6,955 nt of DNA from Candidatus Saccharimonadota bacterium. Its GTDB lineage: Bacteria > Patescibacteriota > Saccharimonadia > Saccharimonadales > Saccharimonadaceae. Shown here piece after piece: positions 1-5,095 of this stretch. Within the stretch, counting starts at the first letter, position 1; the number at the start of each line of letters is the position of its first letter. The notes beneath the pieces were generated by a model that saw nothing but the letters and a program-made list of their open reading frames with translations, was not told the DNA's origin and made no database searches. The translations under genes and the position numbers were made by a program. Location: contig JAUNQQ010000010.1 in the NCBI GenBank assembly GCA_030536095.1, positions 10,846 through 17,800 on the forward strand, given 5' to 3'.

Positions 1-8
1 ATTTAAAA

Positions 9-164
9 GAAAAACAATAATATAATCTTCTTTGAGCATATAATAGATTAGAAAAATTTTAATCTATATCCCTGACGTACCCGAGAGGTTCGCCCGGCAC
101 ACCAGTGTATGAGATTAAAATTTTTCTAGTCTATGCAAAAATAATACTTACATTATTGTTTTTC
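9..164. other. long imperfect inverted repeat / large stem-loop, possible structured RNA
   Basis: The outer arms 9-21 and 152-164 pair over 13 bp. After an asymmetric internal loop of about 21 and 17 nt, the inner arms 43-65 and 112-134 pair over 23 bp. Position 48/129 is a U·G wobble if the + strand is transcribed and an A/C mismatch if the minus strand is, which slightly favours a + strand RNA. The terminal region 66-111 is GC-richer and may fold further. The outline (closing stem, big central bubble, long apical stem) resembles 6S RNA, but I recognise no conserved 6S, SRP, tmRNA or RNase P sequence. It begins 16 nt after the ftsL stop on the minus strand, so a large termination or processing hairpin is the simplest alternative. 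Confidence 0.5.
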
Positions 165-180
165 CAAACAAACTACAACC

Positions 181-510
181 TTACTCTCTAGCATATCCGC
201 TTACCACCCCATCTTCCATCCTCGCTGCCACTTCGCTCGTTTCTGTCTTCGCCACGCTTGTCAACCTCGCTCTTTCCACCGCCAAATCATCTTTCTCCGC
301 CTTCAACTCCGAAATTTCTTCATCAATTTCCGAAATAGCATAATCATAACTCGTCGCCTTCGTACTCTGCGCCGCATAAATCAACCCGACAATCAGCACC
401 ATCAGCGAGATAATTCCCGTCATCGAAATCGTCCCGAGACTCCGCCCCGAATATTTGACAGTATTTCGATTCCTGCCATAACTCGTATAATTTCGTCTGC
501 TATTTCGCAT
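181..510 (-). CDS. ftsL: FtsL-like cell division protein (small bitopic membrane protein with coiled coil)
   Basis: The product is 109 residues. A basic, Asn/Arg/Tyr-rich cytoplasmic N-terminus (1-27) is followed by one hydrophobic transmembrane segment at about 28-46. A heptad-like Glu/Leu-rich segment at about 57-85 is predicted to form a coiled coil outside the membrane. This is the layout of FtsL/DivIC-type proteins, which join FtsB and FtsQ in the divisome and help activate septal peptidoglycan synthesis by FtsW/FtsI. The family has little conserved sequence, so the name rests on topology, size and position downstream of rsmH on the same strand, as in dcw clusters. I chose the ATG at 510 because AGGA lies 7 nt upstream (518-521). 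The frame stays open to 597, but the extra 29 residues are Gly-rich and look like untranslated leader. Unusually, about 1 kb separates it from rsmH. Any ftsI would lie beyond the left edge. Confidence 0.72.
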   Translation of the reverse strand: MRNSRRNYTSYGRNRNTVKYSGRSLGTISMTGIISLMVLIVGLIYAAQSTKATSYDYAISEIDEEISELKAEKDDLAVERARLTSVAKTETSEVAARMEDGVVSGYARE

Positions 511-812
511 TTTTAATTCCTGTTTATGTTTATATTCGCCCCCAAACCCCAAACCTAAACCCCCGTCAAACCCCCAAAATCCCCCGAAAATTCCCAAACC
601 CTAAATCTAAAATCCACCAATCTTCACAACAAAAATCCCCCGTTTTTCATTTTCAAAATCATATAATTTTAAGGCTGGGGTGATTTCCTAAGCACCGCCA
701 TAGATAACTCAGGTTCACCCCAGGAAGGTCATATTTTGAAAACACTCTTTGGCTCTAATTTACCAATCTGGTGGGGATTACTCCCCATGCGCGCCCCGAC
801 TTAATTCTGCTT
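511..812 (-). promoter_or_regulatory. structured leader upstream of ftsL
   Basis: No gene is visible here. If transcription starts near 812, this is a leader of about 300 nt for ftsL. It contains an extended hairpin: 675-683 pairs with 715-723 (9 bp, CTGGGGTGA type), then 687-692 pairs with 708-713 (6 bp) above a small internal loop. The A/C mismatch at 690/710 on the + strand becomes a G·U pair on the minus strand, which favours a minus-strand RNA. A second hairpin is 774-778/782-786 (GGGGA/TCCCC). The segment 511-660 is C-rich on the + strand and G-rich in the leader. I could not match it to a known riboswitch or ribosomal-protein leader. Confidence 0.4.
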
Positions 813-814
813 TT

Positions 815-904
815 GCTAATTATAAGCAATAACATTAAAGATAAATAAAACGCTTATTCTAAGCCATTTTTTTATACAAACCGTTAATGCTAATTCTAAG
901 CAAT
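815..904. repeat. three imperfect palindromes at 37-bp spacing (candidate operator array)
   Basis: The 16-bp units at 815-830, 852-867 and 889-904 share the form GCTWATTMTAAGCMAT. The middle unit has perfect GCTTA/TAAGC arms around TTC. Start-to-start spacing is exactly 37 bp both times, and the 21-bp DNA between units is unrelated. The units are too short and too few for a CRISPR array. Palindromic symmetry, fixed spacing and overlap with the candidate ftsL -10 suggest binding sites for a dimeric regulator. This is inference, and no regulator is encoded in the window. Confidence 0.5.
819..824 (-). promoter_or_regulatory. candidate -10 element for ftsL
   Basis: The minus strand reads TATAAT at 824-819, which would place a start near 812. 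No good -35 hexamer is evident upstream. The -10 sits inside the first of three phased palindromes (815-830), a placement suited to repression or activation at this promoter. In AT-rich DNA a perfect TATAAT can occur by chance, so this is a tentative call. Confidence 0.35.
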
Positions 905-929
905 AGCTTTTTATTCCCAGCCTATTTTA

Positions 930-971
930 CCTGACCAATCTCGGTCCCTCAGGCTAGAAAGAGACCGAGAT
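930..971. other. hairpin with competing alternative stems
   Basis: A 9-bp stem pairs 938-946 (ATCTCGGTC) with 963-971. Two alternatives use the same bases: 930-934 with 949-953 (CCTGA/TCAGG), and 933-936 with 943-946 (GACC/GGTC). Mutually exclusive stems are typical of attenuators, but no leader peptide or adjacent regulated gene is clear. It lies upstream of the phased palindromes in the rsmH-ftsL gap. Confidence 0.35.
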
Positions 972-1411
972 CTTGATATTTTGCTTCCCTTTTTACGTTT
1001 TTGCGTTGTATTCGTCTGTTCCCTTTTTAGTTGGCTTTATCCCCCATTTCCTCTAGTAGTTTATAAGAAATGCTCTTTGTTATTATGCTTTACGCGGTTG
1101 TATGAATATATTTATAAAAACTAGAAAACCGACCTATCTAAAACGCACCTGAATTCGCTGCGCTTTTGATTTATTCGCTACATAGATTTGCCTTGGCATT
1201 ATTTTTTCCTTTCTTTTGTTTTTGTTTTCGTCAACCTCCACGCTAAGAATCGCACGCTAGAATTTTTCACAATCCTCCGTCCGACTAAAATCTCCGACCA
1301 TTCTCGTTACGATAGTTTTTATAATTCCCGCCAATCACAAAAACTAAAGTACCAAAAACCGCCCGAAACCTCAGCCAGCAGACTACTCGAAACTTTAAGA
1401 GCGCTGCCTGA
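972..1411. other. gene-free stretch between rsmH and ftsL
   Basis: I see no convincing protein gene, tRNA or repeat here. The + strand frame 1188-1511 and the minus frame 1319-1519 have no Shine-Dalgarno site and run through the downstream hairpins, so they are not credible. A six-codon minus-strand frame (start at 1053) follows an AGAGGA-like site but is too short to call. The DNA is AT-rich with mixed T- and C-rich patches. Confidence 0.5.
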
Positions 1412-1484
1412 CACTAGTTTTATCAAAGGCAAAACTAGTGCTAGAAATTTCCTGATTTTGCTAAACAGTAAAATCAGGAAATTT
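1412..1484 (-). other. two strong stem-loops downstream of rsmH
   Basis: The first hairpin pairs 1412-1421 with 1431-1440 (10 bp, CACTAGTTTT type, 9-nt loop). The second pairs 1445-1459 with 1470-1484 (15 perfect bp, 10-nt loop). In both, the 5' arm ends in TTTT at the loop and the 3' arm begins with AAAA, although the rest of the stems is unrelated. They continue the hairpin series that begins right after rsmH (1487-1567). They probably act in 3'-end formation or RNA stability, but no run of Ts follows either stem, so they are not classical intrinsic terminators. Confidence 0.5.
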
Positions 1485-1486
1485 TG

Positions 1487-1567
1487 TTGCGATTTCACAG
1501 CTTCGCCGTAAAATCGCAATCACGCTCGTTCTTTTTCGTTGGGGCTTTTTCTTTTTAAGAAAAAGTC
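1487..1567 (-). terminator. 3'-flank hairpin module A, after rsmH
   Basis: On the minus strand, a hairpin 1545-1553/1557-1565 lies a few bases after the rsmH stop. It is followed by a fixed spacer and a second hairpin 1487-1495/1511-1519 (9 bp). The apex of the second hairpin can close further as ACGGC-GAA-GCTGT with one G·U pair on the minus strand. The same architecture recurs at 5096-5180 after another gene. The 17-bp core TTTTCGTTGGGGCTTTT is identical (1533-1549 and 5142-5158) and its distance to the second hairpin is the same. A conserved terminator or processing module is the best explanation. No T tract follows, so the mechanism is uncertain. Confidence 0.5.
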
Positions 1568-1572
1568 TCACC

Positions 1573-2472
1573 CTAGTCTAATCGTCTTTCCCCCCTTAGT
1601 ACTGCGCTTCTCGCTCGTGGGTTATAATCAACTTCCTTCTCCTCCGCCCGAATCGGCTTCTTCGTAATTGGCATAAGCCTCGATTCCGCCCCCATCGAAT
1701 TCTCATTCCGAAAGAATTCCTTTACAATTCTATCTTCTAAACTATGGAATGAAATCACCGCCATCCGCCCGCCCGGATTAAGCAACCGCGGAATTTCCGC
1801 CAAAGCCGAAGACAAAATCTCCAGTTCCTGATTCACCGCAATCCGAATCGCCTGAAACGCCAATGTCGCCGGATGTCGTCCCCCACGCCATTCCCGCACT
1901 TCATCACTTTTCCGATGAAAAGCAATCACATTTGCGAGCTCAGTCGTCGTCTTATACGGCCGAAACCGTATAATCTCTTTTGCTAGTCGCGCAGCCGCGC
2001 CCGCTCTCATCTCTCCAAATTTCACAAAAATCCCCGCCATTTCCGTTACACTCGCATGATTTACGATTGTCGCCGCATTATATTTTTGCCGACCGTCCAT
2101 TCGCATATCCAGCGGTCCACTTTTTTGAAATGAAAACCCGCGCTCCGCCTCGTCTAACTGCGGAGAAGATACACCGAGATCCATCAGTATCATATCGAAC
2201 TTTCTTCCACACTCAGCTAAAAATAACACCGCACTATAAAAATCCTGATGCAAAATCTCTAAATCTTCATTCTCTGAATACTTCGCCTTTAGAAATTTTA
2301 TTGCATTTTCGTCTCGATCAACTAAGACCGAGTTCTTATAATTCTGTGTTATCGCCAAAATCTCACTCGCATGTCCCGCATACCCCGCCGTTAAATCTAA
2401 ATAAGATTCACCCGGCTGAGGCGCTAAAACCTCGAGTACTTCCGATAATAATACTGGAATATGTTTCTCCAT
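1573..2472 (-). CDS. rsmH: 16S rRNA (cytosine-1402-N4)-methyltransferase RsmH
   Basis: The product is 299 residues, near the usual length of the family. It transfers a methyl group from S-adenosylmethionine to N4 of C1402 in the 16S rRNA decoding centre. Visible family features are the N-terminal HIPVLLSEV block (4-12), the SAM-binding loop DLTAGYAGHA (26-35), and the acidic end of the next strand at VDRD (51-54). Others are MDLGVSSPQLDEAERGFSF (97-115), LDMRMD (121-126), HPATLAFQAIRIAVNQEL (200-217), SFHSLEDRIVK (241-251) and the C-terminal NPRARSA (284-290). The gene is normally the second gene of the dcw cluster after mraZ. Here no mraZ precedes it. Its upstream DNA is non-coding and leads to the DGR, and ftsL lies about 1 kb downstream. 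There is no Shine-Dalgarno site before the ATG; a -10 element six bases upstream implies a leaderless mRNA. Confidence 0.97.
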   Translation of the reverse strand: MEKHIPVLLSEVLEVLAPQPGESYLDLTAGYAGHASEILAITQNYKNSVLVDRDENAIKFLKAKYSENEDLEILHQDFYSAVLFLAECGRKFDMILMDLGVSSPQLDEAERGFSFQKSGPLDMRMDGRQKYNAATIVNHASVTEMAGIFVKFGEMRAGAAARLAKEIIRFRPYKTTTELANVIAFHRKSDEVREWRGGRHPATLAFQAIRIAVNQELEILSSALAEIPRLLNPGGRMAVISFHSLEDRIVKEFFRNENSMGAESRLMPITKKPIRAEEKEVDYNPRARSAVLRGERRLD

Positions 2473-2478
2473 GTATAT

Positions 2479-2487
2479 ATTATAACA
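2479..2487 (-). promoter_or_regulatory. extended -10 promoter of rsmH (leaderless start)
   Basis: The minus strand reads TGTTATAAT at 2487-2479, a perfect extended -10 (TGnTATAAT). The A of the rsmH ATG is the seventh base after it, where transcription would be expected to begin. The mRNA would therefore have essentially no 5' leader, matching the absence of a ribosome-binding site. No clear -35 hexamer is seen, which an extended -10 can tolerate. Confidence 0.6.
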
Positions 2488-2557
2488 CTTTCCATTGTTT
2501 GAGACCAGCCAACTAGAAATTTAGACGTGTTTGTTTTTGTAAGATTTTTATTTTTGA

Positions 2558-2636
2558 CATACATATAAGATTGCCACAATCTCCTCGACGAATAGTCAAG
2601 CATATATTATGACAGTTGAGAGACTTAATATGTATG
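2558..2636. repeat. 79-bp inverted repeat with internal hairpin
   Basis: The arms CATACATAT (2558-2566) and ATATGTATG (2628-2636) are perfect complements. They extend inward by AAG/CTT (2567-2569 with 2624-2626) after a one-base bulge. Inside is a second hairpin, AGATTG/CAATCT (2568-2573/2577-2582), which competes for the AAG extension. The overall shape is that of a small branched RNA or a short mobile-element relic. It lacks tRNA arms of the right length and any invariant tRNA bases. Confidence 0.35.
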
Positions 2637-2988
2637 GTTAAATTAGAGTTAATTGGGAGGTGTTTTCTTAGAATGTACACACGGTTTTGATTACGAGTAT
2701 CCTAAACCCGCGCCCAAACTCCTAGTTGCCTAGTCTCAAACCTGTTAAAGTTCTTGATTCGAACAAAAAGCTTACAAGTTCAATGTCTATTTTTATTACT
2801 GCGATTCTTTTTGTTTTGTTTTTGTGGTTGTTTGTTTTGTGTCATCCACTACACTCATTCTACATTCAAACGAAACTTTTTGCAAGCCCTTTTTTTCATG
2901 ATTTTTTTGATTTCTCGCTATTTTTCCACAGCCTTGTGCAAAATTAACTATTTACATTTCCATAAAACTATTTCATAATTCCCTACCC

Positions 2989-3039
2989 AAACCCGAACAC
3001 AAAAACCCGAACACTTCCAGAAAAACCGAACACTTCCCT
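2989..3039. repeat. short tandem repeats, ACCCGAACAC type
   Basis: Three close copies of AACC(C)GAACAC occur in 51 bp. The last two form a degenerate 19-20-bp tandem unit beginning AAAAACC and continuing GAACACTTCC (3001-3020 and 3021-3039). No function is apparent. They lie just beyond the terminator-like end of candidate small RNA B. Confidence 0.5.
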
Positions 3040-3069
3040 GTTTTGCCCTTGTAATTTCACCTCATCAGA

Positions 3070-3140
3070 CAAAAAGACCAGGCGCGCTAGCCTAGCCTGA
3101 AACCAATAAGCAGGTGCGTAATTCTAGTCACGCATACCTG
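3070..3140 (-). ncRNA. candidate small RNA B
   Basis: The promoter-like elements on the minus strand are TTGATT (3173-3168), a 16-bp spacer, and TAAAAT (3151-3146), predicting a start near 3139. The RNA would begin with a hairpin: 3111-3119 pairs with 3130-3140 (9 bp with a 2-nt bulge), leaving the loop GACTAGAATT. It would end with CAGGC/GCCTG (3095-3099/3079-3083) followed by TTTTT three bases later, a weak intrinsic terminator. The predicted length is about 70 nt. It shares promoter spacing and loop sequence with the RNA at 3187-3266. There is no open frame of useful length, and expression is not shown. Confidence 0.45.
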
Positions 3141-3301
3141 TTTATATTTTATACGACTCCTCCAAAAAATCAAGCATAAATTTCCTGGAAAAGGAAACCT
3201 GTTAAAGCGAGAATGGTTTCCCTTCCAATATTTAGCACGCAATCCTAATTCTAGTCACGCGTACCCACCTACATTATATACGCCTCCTGCAAAAAAGCAA
3301 G
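3119..3301. repeat. pair of 56-bp direct repeats (3119-3174 and 3246-3301)
   Basis: The two copies are 127 bp apart and align over 56 bp without gaps at 46 identical positions. The most conserved parts are the left 15 bp (TAATTCTAGTCACGC) and the right end (CTCCTSCAAAAAAKCAAG). Read on the minus strand, each copy contains a -35-like TTGMTT, a 16-bp spacer, a -10-like TAWAAT, and the 5' part of a candidate small RNA. A duplication of a promoter plus RNA 5' end is the likely origin. Confidence 0.75.
3187..3266 (-). ncRNA. candidate small RNA A
   Basis: The promoter-like elements on the minus strand are TTGCTT (3300-3295), a 16-bp spacer, and a perfect TATAAT (3278-3273), predicting a start near 3266 with GGG. 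A 5' hairpin pairs GTACGC (3264-3259) with GCGTGC (3240-3235). It includes a G·U pair that would be a C/A mismatch on the + strand, supporting minus-strand RNA. Its loop holds GTGACTAGAATTA. A second hairpin, GGAAACC/GGTTTCC (3221-3215/3199-3193), is followed by TTTT, a terminator-like end. The predicted length is about 80 nt. It is divergent from the TR RNA promoter, 60 bp away, and paralogous to the RNA at 3070-3140. Confidence 0.5.
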
Positions 3302-3312
3302 AGCATTTTTAA

Positions 3313-3321
3313 TGCTATAAT
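3313..3321 (+). promoter_or_regulatory. extended -10 promoter for the TR RNA
   Basis: TGCTATAAT is a perfect extended -10 (TGnTATAAT), predicting a start near 3328. This is exactly where a closed 5' stem (GGCGAA, 3329-3334) begins. No -35 consensus is present. It overlaps a short palindrome, AGCATT-TTT-AATGCT (3302-3316), and lies next to the -35 of the divergent small RNA A. No other + strand promoter candidate is as good close to TR. Confidence 0.55.
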
Positions 3322-3327
3322 ATCTAT

Positions 3328-3774
3328 AGGCGAAAGATGATTTCGGCCAGGCATGTTTTCTCATTTCCTAGTTAAGTAGAGAAACTAGAAAATGCTTCTT
3401 CGCCTCCGAATTATCCGCCAATTTTTCTGGGGAGGTCTCAGGATGTCCTTAGCTCTCTAAGGTTAAATTCCCAATCTTATGTCCACGGGCATTTAGATTA
3501 TCAAAATCATCCCGCCTTCGTTGTTACTGTAGTTTTAGCCTGTTATTATTCAAGCCGGCAACTACAACTGGGCTAACGGGAGTCTGAACAATCGAGGGTC
3601 GAACGCGAACTACTGGTCTAGTCACCCGAACTCCCAGACAAACGCGAACAACCTCAACTTTTACTCTACTCAGAACTTCAACCCCCAGAATGGGAACAAC
3701 AAGATCAACGGTTTCACCGTCCGTTGCGTAGCCCGGTAGCAGTAAGCGTCAGCAGTCTATCTTTTACCCCCCCC
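3328..3774 (+). ncRNA. DGR template-repeat RNA (TR RNA), 3' end not defined
   Basis: This is the transcript expected to be copied by the DGR reverse transcriptase. From the predicted start, a 5' domain folds with GGCGAA (3329-3334) pairing TTCGCC (3399-3404). Inside it are GCAT/ATGC (3351-3354/3392-3395) and CTAGTT/AACTAG (3368-3373/3383-3388). Further stems are CCTTAG/CTAAGG (3447-3452/3457-3462) and CGGG/CCCG (3486-3489/3511-3514 region). TR proper begins near 3545. The RNA must be transcribed on the + strand to match the coding sense of VR, opposite to the RT gene, and no terminator is evident before the RT 3' end at 3804. Read-through would make antisense to the RT mRNA. The 5' and 3' limits are predictions. 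Confidence 0.6.
3545..3774 (+). repeat. DGR template repeat (TR)
   Basis: This 230-bp sequence matches 6687-6916 on the opposite strand without gaps, except at 20 positions. All 20 are A in TR: twelve A to T, four A to C and four A to G. They lie between 3560 and 3707, where TR has about 50 adenines grouped in AAC and AAT codons. The 67 bp from 3708 to 3774, ending in an eight-C run, are identical and correspond to the initiation-of-mutagenic-homing region. Fifteen of the differences fall at first codon positions, four at second and one (synonymous) at third, in the frame of the target gene. The A-rich member is by definition the template. Confidence 0.97.
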
Positions 3775-3803
3775 AAGACCTCCTCAACCCTATCGAGACA
3801 ATC

Positions 3804-5030
3804 CTACCGAGACAAGAAAATCCCCGTTTTTACTTCGCGCACTAGCTCCCCTATTCCACTCATTCCAAATTCCCGCACACATTTTTCCAACCATTTCCCC
3901 GCATCCTGCTGACTAAATAATCCAAGATACGACTGCACAATTTCCACATTCTTTTTTCCGCAGAGAAACGCCCAGGTCGCCTTCTTAAATTTTCTCTGCA
4001 TTCGCTCTCCCGGCAAAACTTTATTATCATACACCATCACCCCGACAAATTTCACCCCCTTCCGCACATTCTGAACATGAATCTTTTTTGGATGCAACTG
4101 CAATCCGAGACTCATCAATTTCTTCCGTATTAAAACCCTTTCATCCAATATTTTATCCAACTTATCATTCTCCACAATTATATAAAAATCATCCACATAT
4201 CTCCCATAATATTTATTCCCCAGTTCCAACACGATATATCTATCCAAAATGTCCAAAAATATATTCGATAATAGTTGCGACGACAAATTCCCAATTACAA
4301 TCCCCTTTCCTTCCGGCTGACAAAATAAACTTTTACTCGCCGGCAAATCCTTCCATGCCCCTAAATCTCCACGCAGCTCCACATGTTCCGTCGGGTCATC
4401 CATAATTGTCACTTCCCATAAAAAATGTAAAATTTCTTGAAGCCACGGCAATCTTCTAAACTGTCCATCCAGTCCCCAATCAATCCGCTTCAGTAATTTC
4501 TTTCTATCCAAACTCATAAAATACCCCTTTACATCCATCGTAATCGCCGTCGCCTCGCGCGCCCCGTCTCTTGTCGCCCGCCGAATATTTTTTTGTAGTC
4601 GCTCAATCGCAAACAATGTCCCTTTTTCCTTTCGACAAGAATATGAATCAAAGATAAAACGCCTATCCCACCATTCCGCCACCATATTATATAAAAAATG
4701 GTGCACCACCCTATCTCGAAACGGCGCCGCAAAAATTTCTCTGACTACTGGATCTCGCACAATAAATGAAATCCCCCGCCCCGCCACATAAGTTCGCGCA
4801 ACAATTTCCTCCGCCAGAATTTCAATATTCTCAAACTCCGCCATTTCAAAAATCTGTTCATCGCTCGTTCGCCGTTTTGCCTTCCGCGCTTCCATATAGG
4901 CTTTAAAGAGTTGCATTCTCAGCCACCTCATTTTTTCATCTTCGCGCATCTTCTCTCGATAACCCGTTTCCCGACAAAATTCCTGCGCCGACTTCCTCGC
5001 CACCTCCTCCCCCAGCCTCTTCTCATCCAT
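3804..5030 (-). CDS. DGR-type reverse transcriptase
   Basis: The product is 408 residues and copies TR RNA into mutated cDNA. The finger region is VRDPVVREIFAAPFRDRVVHH (about 91-111). Motif 2 is DSYSCRKEKGT (128-138). Motif A is MDVKGYF with catalytic Asp166. Motif 4 is IGNLSSQ (246-252), the (I/V/L)GxxxSQ form that separates DGR enzymes from the QGxxxSP of retroviral and group II intron RTs. Motif 5 is YVDD (278-281), carrying the other two catalytic Asp. LHPKK (312-316) and KFVG (327-330) follow. No maturase or endonuclease domain is seen, as expected for DGRs. I chose the ATG at 5030 because GGAGG lies 10 nt upstream and a second AAGGAAAGG is closer. An ATG at 5060 would add 10 residues but has no good site. 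Its 3' end converges on TR, with only 29 bp between them. Confidence 0.96.
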   Translation of the reverse strand: MDEKRLGEEVARKSAQEFCRETGYREKMREDEKMRWLRMQLFKAYMEARKAKRRTSDEQIFEMAEFENIEILAEEIVARTYVAGRGISFIVRDPVVREIFAAPFRDRVVHHFLYNMVAEWWDRRFIFDSYSCRKEKGTLFAIERLQKNIRRATRDGAREATAITMDVKGYFMSLDRKKLLKRIDWGLDGQFRRLPWLQEILHFLWEVTIMDDPTEHVELRGDLGAWKDLPASKSLFCQPEGKGIVIGNLSSQLLSNIFLDILDRYIVLELGNKYYGRYVDDFYIIVENDKLDKILDERVLIRKKLMSLGLQLHPKKIHVQNVRKGVKFVGVMVYDNKVLPGERMQRKFKKATWAFLCGKKNVEIVQSYLGLFSQQDAGKWLEKCVREFGMSGIGELVREVKTGIFLSR

Positions 5031-5095
5031 CCTTTCCTTACCTCCATTTCTCACCCGCATCTCATTTTTCGCTCACCAGCAAAAATATAAATTCC

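Larger units (their letters stand above)
2488..3069. other. gene-free stretch between rsmH and the DGR RNA region
   Basis: No convincing gene is present. The overlapping + strand frames 2726-2947 and 2754-2978 run through T-rich DNA and encode Phe/Leu-rich peptides. The best internal version starts with ATG at 2783 and gives a 54-residue hydrophobic peptide, but it has no Shine-Dalgarno site. A GGGAGGTG-like site at about 2656-2663 is followed only by a five-codon frame. An inverted repeat (2558-2636) and short tandem repeats (2989-3039) are listed separately. Confidence 0.5.

Noticed and set aside
815..904. Possible short CRISPR array
   Set aside because: Only three 16-bp degenerate units with 21-bp spacers, no cas genes and no typical repeat length. 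A protein-binding array fits better.
1033..1053. Six-codon minus-strand leader peptide after AGAGGA
   Set aside because: Too short to distinguish from chance, with no codon pattern suggesting attenuation.
1188..1519. Open frames on both strands (107 and 66 codons) between rsmH and ftsL
   Set aside because: Both run through the perfect hairpins at 1412-1519, have no start signals, and encode low-complexity sequence with no recognisable family.
2554..2582. + strand promoter beginning TTGACA at 2554
   Set aside because: No -10 hexamer occurs 16-18 bp downstream (TATAAG is only 4 bp away) and no gene or RNA follows.
2558..2636. tRNA-like cloverleaf
   Set aside because: Arm lengths do not fit, no T-loop GGTTCRA or D-loop invariants are present, and there is no plausible anticodon arm.
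2726..2978. Two overlapping + strand frames encoding Phe/Leu-rich hydrophobic peptides
   Set aside because: They come from a T-rich tract, overlap in different frames, and have no Shine-Dalgarno site or leaderless promoter at a start codon.
3545..3774. Reading TR itself as the 3' end of a second expressed target gene
   Set aside because: The frame has no start or upstream coding sequence in 3328-3544, and its Asn-rich, A-rich form is that of a template.
3724..3912. + strand open frame through the end of TR and its near-identical twin start on the minus strand at 6552-6737
   Set aside because: Both share their first residues only because they lie in the TR/VR repeat. They are out of frame with the target gene, diverge at once beyond the repeat, and lack ribosome-binding sites.
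4529..4732. Minus-strand frame of 67 codons inside the RT gene
   Set aside because: It is a shadow frame overlapping the conserved RT motifs in the true frame.
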